In this document: in pieces, positions 23,438-35,405 of the stretch
How positions within the stretch are numbered: the first letter of the stretch is position 1
Layout of the letters: the number at the start of each line of letters is the position of its first letter
NCBI GenBank assembly: GCA_000827325.1
Contig: KN832872.1
Coordinates: 1,240,001 to 1,304,000 of the forward strand
Direction: 5' to 3'
DNA: 64,000 bases
From: Oidiodendron maius Zn
Lineage: Eukaryota > Ascomycota > Leotiomycetes > Myxotrichaceae
Notes under the pieces: generated by a model
Databases searched by the model: none
Seen by the model: the letters and a program-made list of their open reading frames with translations, nothing else
What the model was told of the DNA's origin: nothing
Position numbers and translations under genes: made by a program

Positions 23438-24880
23438 ATGCCGGTGTTTGGGCGATCAATCACTCCCTTTGTGCGGACAGCTCGGTCTGCTCTGCAGCTG
23501 GGAAATTCAGTCAATCCGTTACACAATGCTCTGCGCCGACAAAATGCGGTTGCTTTCGTGAATGCTACCCGCTCATACGCTGCGGTATATGAACGGACGA
23601 AGCCGCATGTTAATATCGGTATGTATAGCACTGGGCTACTTCTGAATACATTTCTAACCTTGAAAGGCACGATTGGTCACGTTGATCATGGAAAGGTACA
23701 CATGACTGCACTTCCATCATGCGCCAACTACTAACTTCTGTTATAGACTACCTTGACTGCTGCCATTACGAAGAGACAGTCGGAGAAAGGCTTCGCTAAT
23801 TTCCTTGAGTATGGTGCGATTGATAAAGCTCCGGAAGAACGAAAGCGTGGTATCACAATCTCGACGGCACACATCGAATACGCTACCGAAAACCGCCATT
23901 ACTCCCATGTCGACTGCCCGGGTCATGCTGATTACATTAAGAACATGATCACTGGAGCTGCCAATATGGACGGAGCCGTTATTGTCGTTGCAGCTTCCGA
24001 TGGACAGATGCCCCAGACAAGAGAACATCTGCTACTTGCCCGCCAGGTTGGTGTCCAGAAGATTGTTGTCTTTGTCAACAAAGTGGATGCAATTGAGGAC
24101 CCGGAGATGTTGGAATTGGTCGAGATGGAAATGCGAGAGCTTCTGACCACCTACGGTTTCGAAGGTGATGAGACACCAATCATCCTCGGATCCGCCCTCT
24201 GTGCATTGGAGGGCCGCAGACCTGAGATTGGAGAGCAGAAGATTGACGAGCTGCTCGCTGCTGTCGACTCCTGGATCCCAACTCCTCAACGTGATCTGGA
24301 CAAGCCATTCTTAATGTCTGTTGAAGACGTCTTCTCCATCCCTGGTCGTGGCACGGTTGCATCGGGCCGTGTTGAGCGAGGCACACTGAAGAGAGATTCC
24401 GATGTCGAGCTTATTGGTAAGGGAGACATCCCAATTAAGACCAAGGTGACCGATATCGAAACGTTCAAGAAGTCCTGTGACGAGTCTAGAGCTGGCGACA
24501 ACTCCGGTCTCCTCCTCCGAGGCGTCAAGCGAGAGGATGTGAAGCGAGGAATGGTGGTGGCACTTCCGGGTAGCACCAAAGCGCACAAGGAGTTCTTGGT
24601 CTCCATGTATGTGCTCAGCAAAGAAGAAGGAGGCCGACACACCGGTTTCCACCAAAATTACCGTCCTCAGATCTTCATCCGAACCGCCGATGAAGCTGCC
24701 GCCTTGTTCTGGCCAGATGGAACGGAAGATGCGGATTCGAAGATGGTTATGCCTGGAGACAATGTAGAGATGAGATGCCAACTCCTCAGCCCCGTTGCTG
24801 TAGAGGCAGGTCAACGCTTCAACATCCGTGAAGGTGGCCGGACCGTCGGGACTGGTATTGTGACGCAAATCATCAAGTAA
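23438..24880 (+). CDS. tuf1: Mitochondrial elongation factor Tu
   Basis: Three exons (23438-23618, 23667-23695, 23747-24880) encode 447 aa. An Arg-rich mitochondrial presequence (about aa 1-50, ending near ATRSYA) precedes the GTPase. Motifs are G1 GHVDHGKTTLT, the effector-loop RGITIS, G3 [13 protein letters not shown]4 NKVD and G5 SAL. Domains 2 and 3 follow, with [13 protein letters not shown] and a C-terminus [10 protein letters not shown]. It delivers aminoacyl-tRNA to the mitochondrial ribosome as a GTP complex. The G1 loop is split: exon 2 is only 29 nt and encodes TIGHVDHGK. The start at 23438 was chosen over the open frame from 23354 because it begins the presequence. Confidence 0.95.
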
Positions 24881-25946
24881 GGAGCCATGGGAGATGTTGA
24901 ACATGGTCGAATTTCCTTTGGGAGGGATGGAGCTCATTGTATAACTGGCTTTATATTGGGGTGGCATCTAAAAAGGAGTTCCTTTGATGCATTCCTCATT
25001 GTTTGTACCGTTACGCACTGTAACCTTTTCGACGAACGCCGTCTCCCCTCTTCGACTCTTCGAGCTATGTCTTCTAAGAACTGTATAATAGCACGTGTTG
25101 TCTAGAGACCGTTCATTAAGTGCCCATTGGTATATATTGTGCCGCTACCACAGAACTTACCTCCGTACTCTCTCCCATCCCGTGCCCCTTTTCGCTCGCC
25201 ACATATTTTTGCTACAACACTATTCTTGAACTTTGTGGTTTACAGTTGAATCACGATGCAGCTGTTCTTTGTTTTGTTGCCCACAAGGCAGGCAACTATC
25301 CAAAGACAGGCACACCTTGAATATTGGTGCTGGTGCGGAGATACTGTAGCTCTCGGTATACTTTTGCCGCAAATCAACGATTCGCTGGAACGTTTTCTGC
25401 TAGGCCAGCAACGATCTCGGTTGTTGGGCCTTTGTAACTTGATATTCTCTTGCGTCCAACCGGCGAATGTATACGGGATTCCAGAGTGTACAGCTCGTCC
25501 AAAGTGTGTGTCTCTAACATATATTGCATATTATCTATGTAGAATAACTCACGATCCTTAATTTATAATATGGGATACTTATCATATAATTGTTATATCT
25601 ATTTCGAATTATGACTTGGTTAATTACTCATAATTTCTGTAATTGCCTGTTATTTCTTTTACATAGCTATCTGATCATTCCTACAACTAGAATTAAACTA
25701 ACACTGAAGAAAAAGCCTTTGGATTTTAAACATCTTCATAAGAACTATACCCAAAAATTAGTAGTTTAACTATTTATTTATGTTCTAATTACCTAGGTAT
25801 CTATGTAGGTGGTCCCTAAGTTACTATGCAGAGCATGCAACCCAAACTATACAATGCCCCCTAGTTCAGTTTCTGTCTTCGCTAGGGTATTGACATTAAT
25901 GCATAGTCTCATCATCATATGATCGACGATTCGAAATGCAAGATGA
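24881..25946. other. 1.07 kb convergent gap with AT-rich core
   Basis: This lies between the 3' ends of the EF-Tu and CAND1 genes. The left half is of normal base composition with no gene. From about 25500 to 25860 the sequence becomes strongly AT-rich, with TTAACTATTTA- and CTAATTACC-like words. No open frame of interest and no terminal repeats are seen. Confidence 0.5.
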
Positions 25947-28900
25947 TCAGGTTGAAAGGTCTTTGCTCTCGTCCCGTAACGACCGAAGCTGCGGTTCAAA
26001 ATCTTTCTCGACCCACTCCCAGTAGCCTAGCCAAATCTGGTGCTGACCTCCATGAGCGCCTGTTCCACTACTAGCAGCGGGGATAGCACTGCGGAAGAGT
26101 AGAGTGACTCGAAGGACGCTTCTAATTGCCTCATCTTGCTTCTCAATCTCTTGCCTCACTGCATTCTCCTTTAGCTTTGTGGAAAGGATGGTGCGGAAGC
26201 AATCGGCAATAGAGTCTAGACGGCGTGCCGTCTCATCCGCGTCAAGCACAACAAGCTTAGTTAGCATGAGATTGCAGAGAGCGCGAATGTCATGCTCGTC
26301 CTTCAGTCCCGCAATCACTCGATCGTAAAAATCAAGGATGTTGATCCTTGAAAATGCTGTCTCCATCAATGAATAGAGTGTCACGTAGGCACTCTGTATT
26401 ATATTAGCGCTCCCTCTTGTGAAAATGAAGCGCGAATATACCTTTCGAACTTCGAGGCCGTCGTCTACCTTGTGCTTAAACGGGCCCATCATAACTTCTC
26501 TCACCAGCTCTGGGTTCACTACCGATTCCGTCATTACCAGAGGTAATAACTGAGCCAGATTCGGAATTATTAGATCAGGCTTGTTATGAGCAGCCGAATT
26601 CAGTGTCGTTAATGCCAGACGTCGGTTTTCAAGTTCGGAATCTCGAAGCATGACAGTTAGCATATCAATCAACGTCGTCTTAAGCACCGCATCAAACGCC
26701 TCGTCGCTGTCAGGTAAAGTGTACCGAATAGCTTGAATTACCATGGCTCTGACAGATGGTGTCTTATCTAGAAGGTAGGTCTAAATTAAGGTTAGATGGT
26801 GAGCAGAAGTATATGGAAAGAAACGTACCCGTAATTGCGGCATGTAGGTCATAGGATCGATAATTGTAAGCCTACCAATGCACTCTGCTCCTACAGCCTT
26901 ATTATCTTCGGCTTGGGCAGCGGTGAGTAACCTATCCCAGATGGACTTGGCATAGTTGCTAATGTCGGCATAATTATTCCCAGCCTGTTGTAAGATCTCT
27001 TTGATAGAATGGAGTAGCAGGTACTGAGTGCTGTTGCCTTTATCCATTGTAGACAGAATTTCGGGGAGATAAATTGGAATATTTCCTGCACCAGCACGAC
27101 CCAAAGCCACGGCGGCAGCGAGGCGTACTTTGTCAGATGTCGATTTAAACTGTGCCGTGAATGTAGTAGGCCTCAAAGGCGACTTTCCACCCATGCGCAA
27201 TCCAGCTTCACCGAGCACTGCTAGTGCGAGACACCGTTTTGCATCTTCGGATTTAGGATTATGCAATTCACCCATGAAGCTGTCGACAGTAACGCCAACG
27301 GAAGACCCGCCATACACTAGCAGAGTCCCAATGACCTTTCCGACGACTGCAGGGTCCCCATTTATACTGACATCGTTTAAAAGCCCGGCCATTAGTTTGT
27401 GGCCTACCCCTTTGCGACCAATATTTGTGACCAGAGCCAAGACCGCCTCAAGAACAGCACCTCCGAGAGCCCCAGTCAACAAGCCACAAACGGCAACATT
27501 CAATTGATTTGTAACGACAACTTCTGGTTCATCCAATGCCAGAGTGGCAAGGACAAGAAGAGCGGGCCCAAGCAGATGCAGATCAACAGTCTCGAGAAGA
27601 GGAAGAAGCGCACTAACCAAACCTTGAATCGTAGGCGCATTGAGAGCACTCCTAGCAGGAGAAGCGAGGATGAGATTTTTCAGTGCGGAGAGGCTGGCAC
27701 CTCGCAAAGATCTGTTAGCTTTTCGAAGCTGAGCAGATAATTCAAGAGACACTTCCCGAATCCATTCAGACTGTAATTGGTCCGGACTAGTGGTCAAGGC
27801 GGCAACGGCATCAATAGCTCGAACAGCAGCAAGCCTTGTTGTTTCATTCTTCAGTCTATCAGTTAGAAGATTTAATGCAGCGGTTCGTTCAGCCTGCGAG
27901 AGGAGCGATGCGCCTTCAGGGCTCGCAGTACGGGCCAACAGCATCCCGAGAGCATGAATTGCGCGCTGTCGAACTTCGGAATCTGCATCGGTAGATGAGA
28001 CTCGGTCCATAACGACATTATACAGCTTCTGAAGGTCAGTTTGGTAAACACGATCCATCGATCTTGATCGGGGTGGCGTTAAAGCCTTTAAGAGTTGCTC
28101 GACAGTACCAATTGCTTCACTGGCGATTTTATAATATTTATCATGAACAGCTGAGACGACCCCGGGAACGACTTTTGGTAGGAAAGGTTGTAAGACACTG
28201 GAGGAGTGTGTTTTTGCAATATCACCAATCAAACGAAGGGCAGCAATGCGTAAAGTATTGACAGTCGCAGAAGCAGCTCCGCCGTGCGCCATAAGACCTG
28301 TAGATCCTGTGACACCAGAAGAAGTCTTGATCGCGTCCATTATGAGATCGACGATTTGGCCAAAGAACTCAGATAAGCCACCATGCTGCACGGATATCAT
28401 ATCATCAAGAAGATTGATAATGGCTTGCTTTGTTGGTACTGGGCTACCTTTCAAAAGCTTAGTCGAAGATTTGATTAGTACAGGACTCAATCGTGATAAA
28501 TCGGCTCTCGGCCCAGATTGTGGAAGTGCCTCAGCAGTGGGTGAGGTTAAGCCAGCAGACATCGAGAGCAGAGCTTTGGTATCGAAAGCAGTGATACTAC
28601 TCTCTCGTCTCCGCTTCCGTCCTTGAGGAACACGGGTAATAAAATCAACGGCATCGTCGGTTGAAAAGTCAATAAGCATACCCTCTCCAGTCTTCCGGAC
28701 TAGAGACGCCATGGTTGCGATGATTTCTAGGCGAACGTTTTCTTCTCGTTCGTTGAACCTCTGTACAAGCACTGGTGCAACTTGTGCGTACAGAGTTCCA
28801 TCTTCTAGCAAATCACCACTTCCGCGGGTTGAAATGAGTGTATAGAGGGCCTTTGCGGCACAACGCCGAACTTTCCAGCTCGCATCATCATCATCATCAT

Positions 28901-30157
28901 CGAATCCAGCATCCGCTTCAAAATCATCATCTTCATCAAATCCATCCATCTCATCGTCAGAGTGAGATTGAGTCCCGCTCATCTCCTCATCATCATCGTC
29001 GTTATAATTCGGGTCATACTTGAGGAAACGTATGGCGGCAGCGATAGTCTCTGCAGTGTAGACACGCATCTCGCCACCGCAAGACGCAAGAAATCCTTCC
29101 AAGGCGACAAGAGCAGCTTCACGTACATCATCTGTCTCAGGATCCGGCTCGCCATTCTCTGCAGCCATTTCTAGTTGATCCTTCAGTTCTTGTTCACTTA
29201 GAGCCGTCAAAACAAAGGGGGCAAGTGTCCTCAGATATGGCCCAAATCTTGCAGGTATCGACCGAGCCATAGATCCAAGTATAGTGATGTACAGACGCCG
29301 CTGGACGGGAGTCAAATGTGGGTTCCGAAGGAATTCGATAAGCTGGGATGCAAAATGGCCGAGATCGTTGTCCGTGAGATACATCGCCAAGATTGATACT
29401 GCAACTACAGTCCGCTTCTTGACAGCTGAACTAGCCTTTTCAGTTTGCAAGATGCTCACAAGGATAGACTGGAGAGCTTCGACTTCTGCCTGCTTCAACA
29501 TCGGGCCGAAGCATCTAACAACCTCGATCAAAACATCCACAGCCTCCAAGTCTACTTCTTTATTTGCCTCAAGGTCCAGCATCCCAGGTGGAGGTGGCGG
29601 AAGTTTATTAGCATGTATTGGCTTAGGCACAACGAGGCGTCCGACAAGTCTAGGGATGAGCACTCTACTAATGGCAGAATAAGCTTCCTCGACTGCGGCT
29701 GTTGGCAAGACACCGGTTACAGGTCTTGGCAGTGTTACTACGACGGTTCTAAGAGCCATCGCAGGAATAGAGTTGTCTACCGAGTTCTCTGTGGTAAGAT
29801 TCGAGAGCCGCTCAATCAGCGGGGGTAGGATCACGCTCGGAATCTTGGTGACCAGTGGTGCAAGGCTACTGTCTGTTAGACATATCCGTGAATACAAGCT
29901 GACCAAAAACTATACCATTTAATAGCTAAGTTCTGAACCTCGCCATTTTGGTCATCCAATGTTTTGATAATACCATCGACTGTCTTCGCAGCAGTATTGT
30001 AGTCGTTGTATAGAAAGTCTTGCTTTCCAATAGTAAGGACCTGAAAGAGGTCGTTCAAGGACATAAAACGGTAATCAGGATCCGCATCATGAAGCTTTGG
30101 TAGAAGTGCTGCTACAGTCTGGGAGGTCGGGTTGGGCGGCACTTGATTGTTCGACAT
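25947..30157 (-). CDS. Cullin-associated NEDD8-dissociated protein (CAND1/TIP120)
   Basis: Four exons (30157-29916, 29868-26829, 26780-26442, 26393-25947) encode 1355 aa, near the size of CAND1 in other fungi. The protein is an all-helical HEAT-repeat solenoid. The N-terminus reads LLPKLHDADPDYRFMSLNDL. Repeats of the type VRRCAAKALYTLIS and VRQRAIHALGMLLA run through it, with an acidic loop (DDDDEE region, about aa 340-380). The C-terminal TIP120 domain includes RRLALTTLNSAAHNKP. CAND1 binds unneddylated cullin-RING ligases and exchanges their substrate receptors. The intron at 29869-29915 needs acceptor ACAG before TAGCC; the nearer AG gives a stop codon. Confidence 0.92.
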
Positions 30158-30807
30158 GTTGCAGGCAGAAGCAGCTCATAGATATGTCGTCGGGCACGAT
30201 GACGTACGAAAGACTGTTTAAATTTTAAATACGTGTAGCTTCGCGCTTCATCGAAAGGCAAAATAAAGGCCACCTTGCGTAGTGGAAAGCTGTGCAAGCT
30301 AGGTGAATAGATATTAGCAGAGAGGAAATCGGGAGTGTCGCGAGAGAGGGGAGGTAAGGGTGAGGCGGGGAAGAAACATACTCAAAGCCTGCAGGTGCTA
30401 TTATGATTGATAGGGGGATCTGCCGGGACTCAAAGAGGAAGAAAAGGGAGGACAGGGAGGAGAAGGACAGGAGGTTGAGGGGGGGGGAAACCAGAAGATC
30501 CAAACTAGAGTGTGGTATGAGAGATACAGATGAAGGCAGAGAGAGATTCATGAGCGCTGAGCAAAGCAGCTACTACGTCGCGTGGTGGGGGAGCTGTTGC
30601 TGCCTTGGCGCCTGATCGCTTATTTCCTGCCCCAACATCATTGCAAGATGAGAGCCGCTCCCGATGCCCAGCAAGCTCTTCCTCTTCGTCAAAGCCGTCG
30701 ATTCAATTGAGACCGTAGGTTGCGAAACACCACTGTTGAATCTACGCATCGCTAACCGCAAAGGCCAGAATTATTTCTGGACTTCACTGCCTAGTTATCT
30801 ACGCGCA
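30158..30807. promoter_or_regulatory. Divergent promoter region, CAND1 and acidic mitochondrial protein
   Basis: The 650 bp between two divergent genes contain a purine-rich GA/GGG stretch (about 30400-30500, with a run of nine G). No gene is seen. A CT/GA-rich tract of this kind often marks ascomycete promoters; no factor is named. Confidence 0.45.
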
Positions 30808-31500
30808 ATGGCTTTCGCAAGAGCTGCCGCTTTCCGGTCGTGCTTCCAAGCTGCGAGGCCTGCTGTTTCTCGACCGCGGCTATGGCAGCAAGTTGCTCGA
30901 CGGAGTTATGCCAGCGGTGGGCATGGATCCCATCAGTCAGGGGGCGATACTATGTGGTGAGATATGCAGATGTGTGCAGATGTGTTGCAAGAGATTGCTA
31001 AAGATAACACTCTAGGGCAATTGGGGCTGTCGCCGTGACAGTTCCCTCCTGCTACTATATCCTCCAACATGCCCCTGATAAGTCTCATGGCCATGATGGC
31101 CACGGAGATAGCCACGGAGAAGACCATCACGCTAAGGAGGAAGCCGAAGAGGCTACGACTGAGTCGGAGGACAGCTCTGAGGGTGAGACCAAGCCGGAAG
31201 CGTCTGCTAGCGACGATGAGGCAAACGGGGCCGACACACCCGAGACTTCTGATGATGAAAGCAAAGAAGACGACAAGGAGGATAGCAAGCAGGGAGACGT
31301 TGCTGAGTCTGCTGACAAGGATGAGCCGAAAGACAAAGTATGTGAAATCTCCCGCCCTCCCGCAACTCGGGATAACTAATATGGCCTAGCCCGCTTCTTC
31401 CAAGACCACTAGCAGCGATGCAAAGGACTCAACCAACACCACCAATGCAGAGAAAGCCAAGAATCCAGAAGCATCCAAGGGGAAGGGAAGCTCTAAGTAG
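30808..31500 (+). CDS. Small acidic membrane-anchored mitochondrial protein, function unknown
   Basis: Three exons (30808-30956, 31016-31337, 31390-31500) encode 193 aa. The N-terminus (MAFARAAAFRSCFQAARPAV, Arg/Ala-rich to about aa 37) is a convincing mitochondrial presequence. A Gly/His stretch follows, then one predicted membrane segment, WAIGAVAVTVPSCYYIL (about aa 50-66). After that comes a His/Asp/Gly-rich run (HGHDGHGDSHGEDHH), then about 100 residues dominated by Glu, Asp, Ser and Lys with no expected fold. Similar proteins of this layout occur in other filamentous ascomycetes, as I recall, but I know no function. The His-rich patch could bind metal ions; that is speculation. Confidence 0.8.
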
Positions 31501-32166
31501 CTATGAGCTTCACCCGCGCTCATCATCGATTCTACCGCATAGGACCCGTCTCTTTGGGCTAGGCATGTCTGTGTTTCCCTCATTGTAGGCTCCGAACTAT
31601 CTTAGGCCGAGTCCTACCCTGGAGGAATTAGCATTGAATGCTCAATGTAAACTGACTAGATCTTATGATTGTGTGTGGCAGTCTTGTCACTATTGTACAT
31701 ATCTCCTCGCACTCGCAAGTTGTCAAGTTAGAAAACGAAATGGTTTTGTAGAATCTAAAGTTCACAAATGTTAACCCTTACTTCTTTCCTTTCTGATCGG
31801 AAAAGCTTACCGTCCCCTGTACAATGATGTCTGGAGGAAACTACGACTGATAAAACTGATATAGCAGCTTGTGCCAGACTGTGTCTGTCCCGTCAGATTA
31901 TAGCCATCATCCTTACACTCGACCTGTCATTAGCATGTTATGAACTGTGGACAATATAAAACCTTCCTCATTATATACTACATATGACCTTCTTCAATCG
32001 CATCCCCTAAGACGCCTCTTGCCACCACAGACTCGCCTGCCGCCTCGAAAGATTTCTCTAGCGCTATCTGGGAATAACTGCCACAGCCATTCCACTATAC
32101 CACAAGCCTCCTCATAGCTGATGACGCGACATCCAGCCTTCAGACATCTTGTCCTAGATCCGCAAA
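31501..32166. other. Gap between the acidic mitochondrial gene and the PLAC8 gene
   Basis: About 670 bp hold the 3' UTR of the left gene and the promoter and leader of the right one, both on the + strand. No gene is recognised on either strand. Confidence 0.4.
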
Positions 32167-33765
32167 ATGGTGTCTGAATCGAATCCTGAACCAGCCGGGG
32201 CCATACAACCTGGCAGTGACAATTGCTACCGACCAACTCGACCGGTCCCTCGTCGCAATCTGTACGTTGATGCAGATTATGGAGGCACATCAAAATGGAT
32301 AGCTCCCCTATGTGTGTGCTCTGACTGCAATACCTGTTGTCTGGCCCATTTTTGTTCGTGTTTCTTGTGTGGGAAAACAGATTGGCGTTTTGAGCGGATG
32401 CACAAAGGAGAAGACCCACTCAACTCAAGTTGGAAGTGCTCCTATGGGTTCAATCCAGTTTGTACAGCATGTTGCATCGTTACTCTGATCACTTTGCTTC
32501 CTGGTCGTACGTTCATCTCTTCTTATCCTCACTCTCTTTGCTCTTTAATCCAACACATGACTTCCAAATTGAGACTTACACCAAATGTAGCACTAGTAAT
32601 TGCATATCAAAGATATCGCGTACGCCAACTTTATGACATTCAAGGCAACGCCGTGTGTGATCTCATGGCGGCGTATTGCTGCCCACCGTGCACGAACGCA
32701 CGAATTGATCGGGAGATACGAGTGAGAGAAGGTGATAAAAGATTGAGGCGCAAATGGGAAAACAAAGCGAATTATCGGGCTGCAGTTGAAGTTGGGGCAA
32801 TCCAACACATAAATGCGCCTCCTCGCAGAATCGAACCGATGAGATACGTGTCTCCTCGAGTAACTTCTGAACATACAAGCAACCACAGCTTCGTCCCTCC
32901 TTTAAACGCCCAAGGTTGTCGGGCTCTTCACGATGTCCAGAGTGTGGAACCACAAAAACCGCGGCTTGCTTTCCTAAGGCCCCAAAAGCATCGCAATAAC
33001 AGCAATCCACAGCAGGGAAATGAAGCGGAATTTCACCCTGACGAGGTAGAAGAGCTTCTCTGTGGGATTGGAGGCTCTAATTTAGAAGGACAAAATAGTT
33101 CGTTAGGTAATAGGGAATTGGGGCAGCCCATCGAGACAGCTAGCCCACCTGCCTCTATTATTGCAACGGAGGCTCAGAAAGCAACCCCACCGTCTGAAGC
33201 TCATAACTCAGTAGCTAGGCGGGCAGAATTAGAGACGGAAAATACCGATGCTCAGGATGGAACGTCTATCGAACATACTTCCACTAATTTTGAAGGTGGT
33301 GATATCGCCACATCTCTTCGCGGCAAGAGAAGCACTATTGGTGTGACCGGAGGCCATGAACTTTCTTATGTGCATGACTTCAGTGACTGCCCCGTCAGCA
33401 AGTCCGTTCTTATGTACTATGAGAAAGAGGAGAACAAATCGAAGAAGCCCCCTTCCCAGGACAGGACTAGAAGCTCACTATTATCAAATAATCCATACCA
33501 ATGCCTTCTCGGCGATCAGCAGGTAGACTCCCTTAGCAGCGGTAGGCATAGAGTATCGAACAGACATACAGAATTTTCTGGCGAAGAAGTGTCTTCTTCA
33601 GGCTGTACTGCAGGGCCTAGGACAACCACATATCGGATGGAATCAGAAGATCGTCTGGAATGCAGCAGTAACAAAGCAGCCACTCGTTCTACTGATGATT
33701 TTGTGCCAACATTCCTCCCATCCGATATCGAGGCCCGGACTGATAAGAAAGCAACTTCTTTCTAG
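32167..33765 (+). CDS. PLAC8 family Cys-rich protein with long disordered tail
   Basis: Two exons (32167-32506, 32591-33765) encode 504 aa. The intron is 84 nt and in frame, so the uncut frame is also open; it was placed because conservation resumes at VIAYQRYRVRQLY. The PLAC8 domain (about aa 40-170) shows CSDCNTCCLAHFCSCFLCGK near its start and GNAVCDLMAAYCCPPCTNA near its end, both the CC-type motifs of the family, with a hydrophobic helix (CTACCIVTLITLLPG) between. Family members in fungi, plants and animals are membrane-associated and linked to cell size or cadmium transport. The tail (about 180-504) is polar, low in Cys and unrelated to known domains. Confidence 0.82.
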   Translation: MVSESNPEPAGAIQPGSDNCYRPTRPVPRRNLYVDADYGGTSKWIAPLCVCSDCNTCCLAHFCSCFLCGKTDWRFERMHKGEDPLNSSWKCSYGFNPVCTACCIVTLITLLPGRTFISSYPHSLCSLIQHMTSKLRLTPNVALVIAYQRYRVRQLYDIQGNAVCDLMAAYCCPPCTNARIDREIRVREGDKRLRRKWENKANYRAAVEVGAIQHINAPPRRIEPMRYVSPRVTSEHTSNHSFVPPLNAQGCRALHDVQSVEPQKPRLAFLRPQKHRNNSNPQQGNEAEFHPDEVEELLCGIGGSNLEGQNSSLGNRELGQPIETASPPASIIATEAQKATPPSEAHNSVARRAELETENTDAQDGTSIEHTSTNFEGGDIATSLRGKRSTIGVTGGHELSYVHDFSDCPVSKSVLMYYEKEENKSKKPPSQDRTRSSLLSNNPYQCLLGDQQVDSLSSGRHRVSNRHTEFSGEEVSSSGCTAGPRTTTYRMESEDRLECSSNKAATRSTDDFVPTFLPSDIEARTDKKATSF

Positions 33766-34358
33766 GTCGTGCAGTGTTGGAAATTAGCTTTAGGGCGCAT
33801 AGAAGGGCAACAAAAGCAATAAGGAAGCGTTAAGATTTTGTTGTCAGGGGATTCTGACGCGTGGAGGGAGGCAAAGAGCCATTTTGTTTGTTAAACTGGC
33901 AGCTTTTGCTCCGTTTATCGTCTGGGGCACTGTCTCTCGTACTGTTCTTACTCATAAAGTTCACATTCTTAACAAGTCTCGTGACCCGTCATCGACCTCA
34001 CTGCAAGTTTTTAGCACTCTCACATTGTATTTCTCGTAGGAGTAGGTAAGATCAATAAGAAGACCCAAGTAAGACACCTCAACGTCCTGCTAATCGACAA
34101 ATATGCAATGGTGGGGATACAAGAGACGAAACGATATAATGTACCCACAACCGTTCAGCTCCATCCAAGCCTACCCACTCGTGATCATACCAGCGCCATA
34201 AATCATTGAGCACCAGTTCGGTTGCTCTTTATCATAGTTGCAAATTTCATGTTTTCTCTCAATTATCGTTCCTGGGCACCCGATATTCGCATTCTGTCTT
34301 CTCCTGTAGGACATAAAAGCCAGCCCGGTCTATTTCTACTAGTTTCATGTTCTTCCCT
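33766..34358. other. Convergent gap, PLAC8 and TEM1 3' ends
   Basis: About 590 bp separate two converging genes. I see no coding family and no repeat. It presumably consists of the two 3' UTRs. Confidence 0.4.
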
Positions 34359-35405
34359 CTATCCCACGGATTGGTACAACAAGAGGGGCTCGCCGACATT
34401 CTCGATCTCTGGGATCGTGCACTTGAGATCGAATGCTTTGGAGAGGACAATCTTGAATATCTGAGGGCAAGTTTAGGTTAGACATTCTATGCCACGTAGA
34501 GAAGGTGATGATATACCTTTTGGACGTTGATGCTATGACTCGTGCTGCTGAAAATCAGACTTGCTCTCATTGCTTTGGCAAATCGACGAGCCTGTTATGG
34601 GGAAGTATTAGCAGGGAGGCACTTCGCATGCTCACAGGTACGTGTAACTGACCTGATTCGAGATCTCCTCCTGGTCTTCTCGAGGAAAATTGACGAAGTG
34701 GTCATATTTGGTGCCGACCAGGAACGGGATGGCAGTTTTATTGAACCCCCTGCCTTGTCTGTACCACTCCTTAATACTGTTGAGGGTGCTCTTCCGCGTG
34801 AGGTCAAACATGAAGAGAATGGCCACGGCGTCGTTGCACACCAAGGGCAGCATATTCACAAACTCCCGTTGGCCGCCGAGGTCCCAGATGGAGAAGGTGA
34901 TCTCAGTATTGCGGATGGAGATGGTCTTCTCCATGAAGTTGACACCCAGAGTCTGGATGTAGTCTTCATCCCAACTGCCCTCGACGTACTTGACCATCAG
35001 CGAGGTCTTCCCGATCTGGGCGTCGCCCACCATGCCGACCTTGATCACCACGCTGTTCTTATTGCGGGCCTGGTCCGGGCCTGCTGCACCCCGCGCATTC
35101 TGCTCCTGGTACGTCGACGACACGTTGCCGTACGCGCCGTTGCCCGACAGGCCCGAGTTCGGTCGAGAGATGGAAGGCACATAGCCGGTAGGGGGGGGGT
35201 ACTGCGCACTAGGCTCGACGTCTGGCGTAGGCGAGGTCGAGTAGACATGGCCCGAGGGAGGGTAGTCGGCGGACTGAGACTGGACGTGGCGTCGCTCAGG
35301 GTTGCTGAAGCCATTGTCGTAGTGGCCGGGCTGATGGACGTCCTCGAGGCCCATGGTCTCGTCGTGGCTCTCCTCCCGCACCTCGTGCCCGCCGCCATCG
35401 TCCAT
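34359..35405 (-). CDS. Septation GTPase Tem1/Spg1
   Basis: Three exons (35405-34653, 34591-34517, 34460-34359) encode 309 aa. A disordered N-terminal extension (about 110 aa, His/Ser/Pro-rich) precedes a Ras-like GTPase. Motifs: G1 [16 protein letters not shown], switch [11 protein letters not shown]4 VGTKYDHF in place of NKxD, and C-terminal [17 protein letters not shown] read over the last splice. The T/K-Y-D form of G4 and [10 protein letters not shown] are typical of Tem1/Spg1. This GTPase turns on the mitotic exit or septation initiation network. It has no CaaX lipidation box. The open frame continues upstream to 35504 but has no earlier ATG, so 35405 was taken as the start. Confidence 0.9.

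Noticed and set aside
24311-24967. 218-codon open frame antisense to mitochondrial EF-Tu
   Set aside because: It is the complement of well conserved EF-Tu domains 2 and 3 and matches no family.
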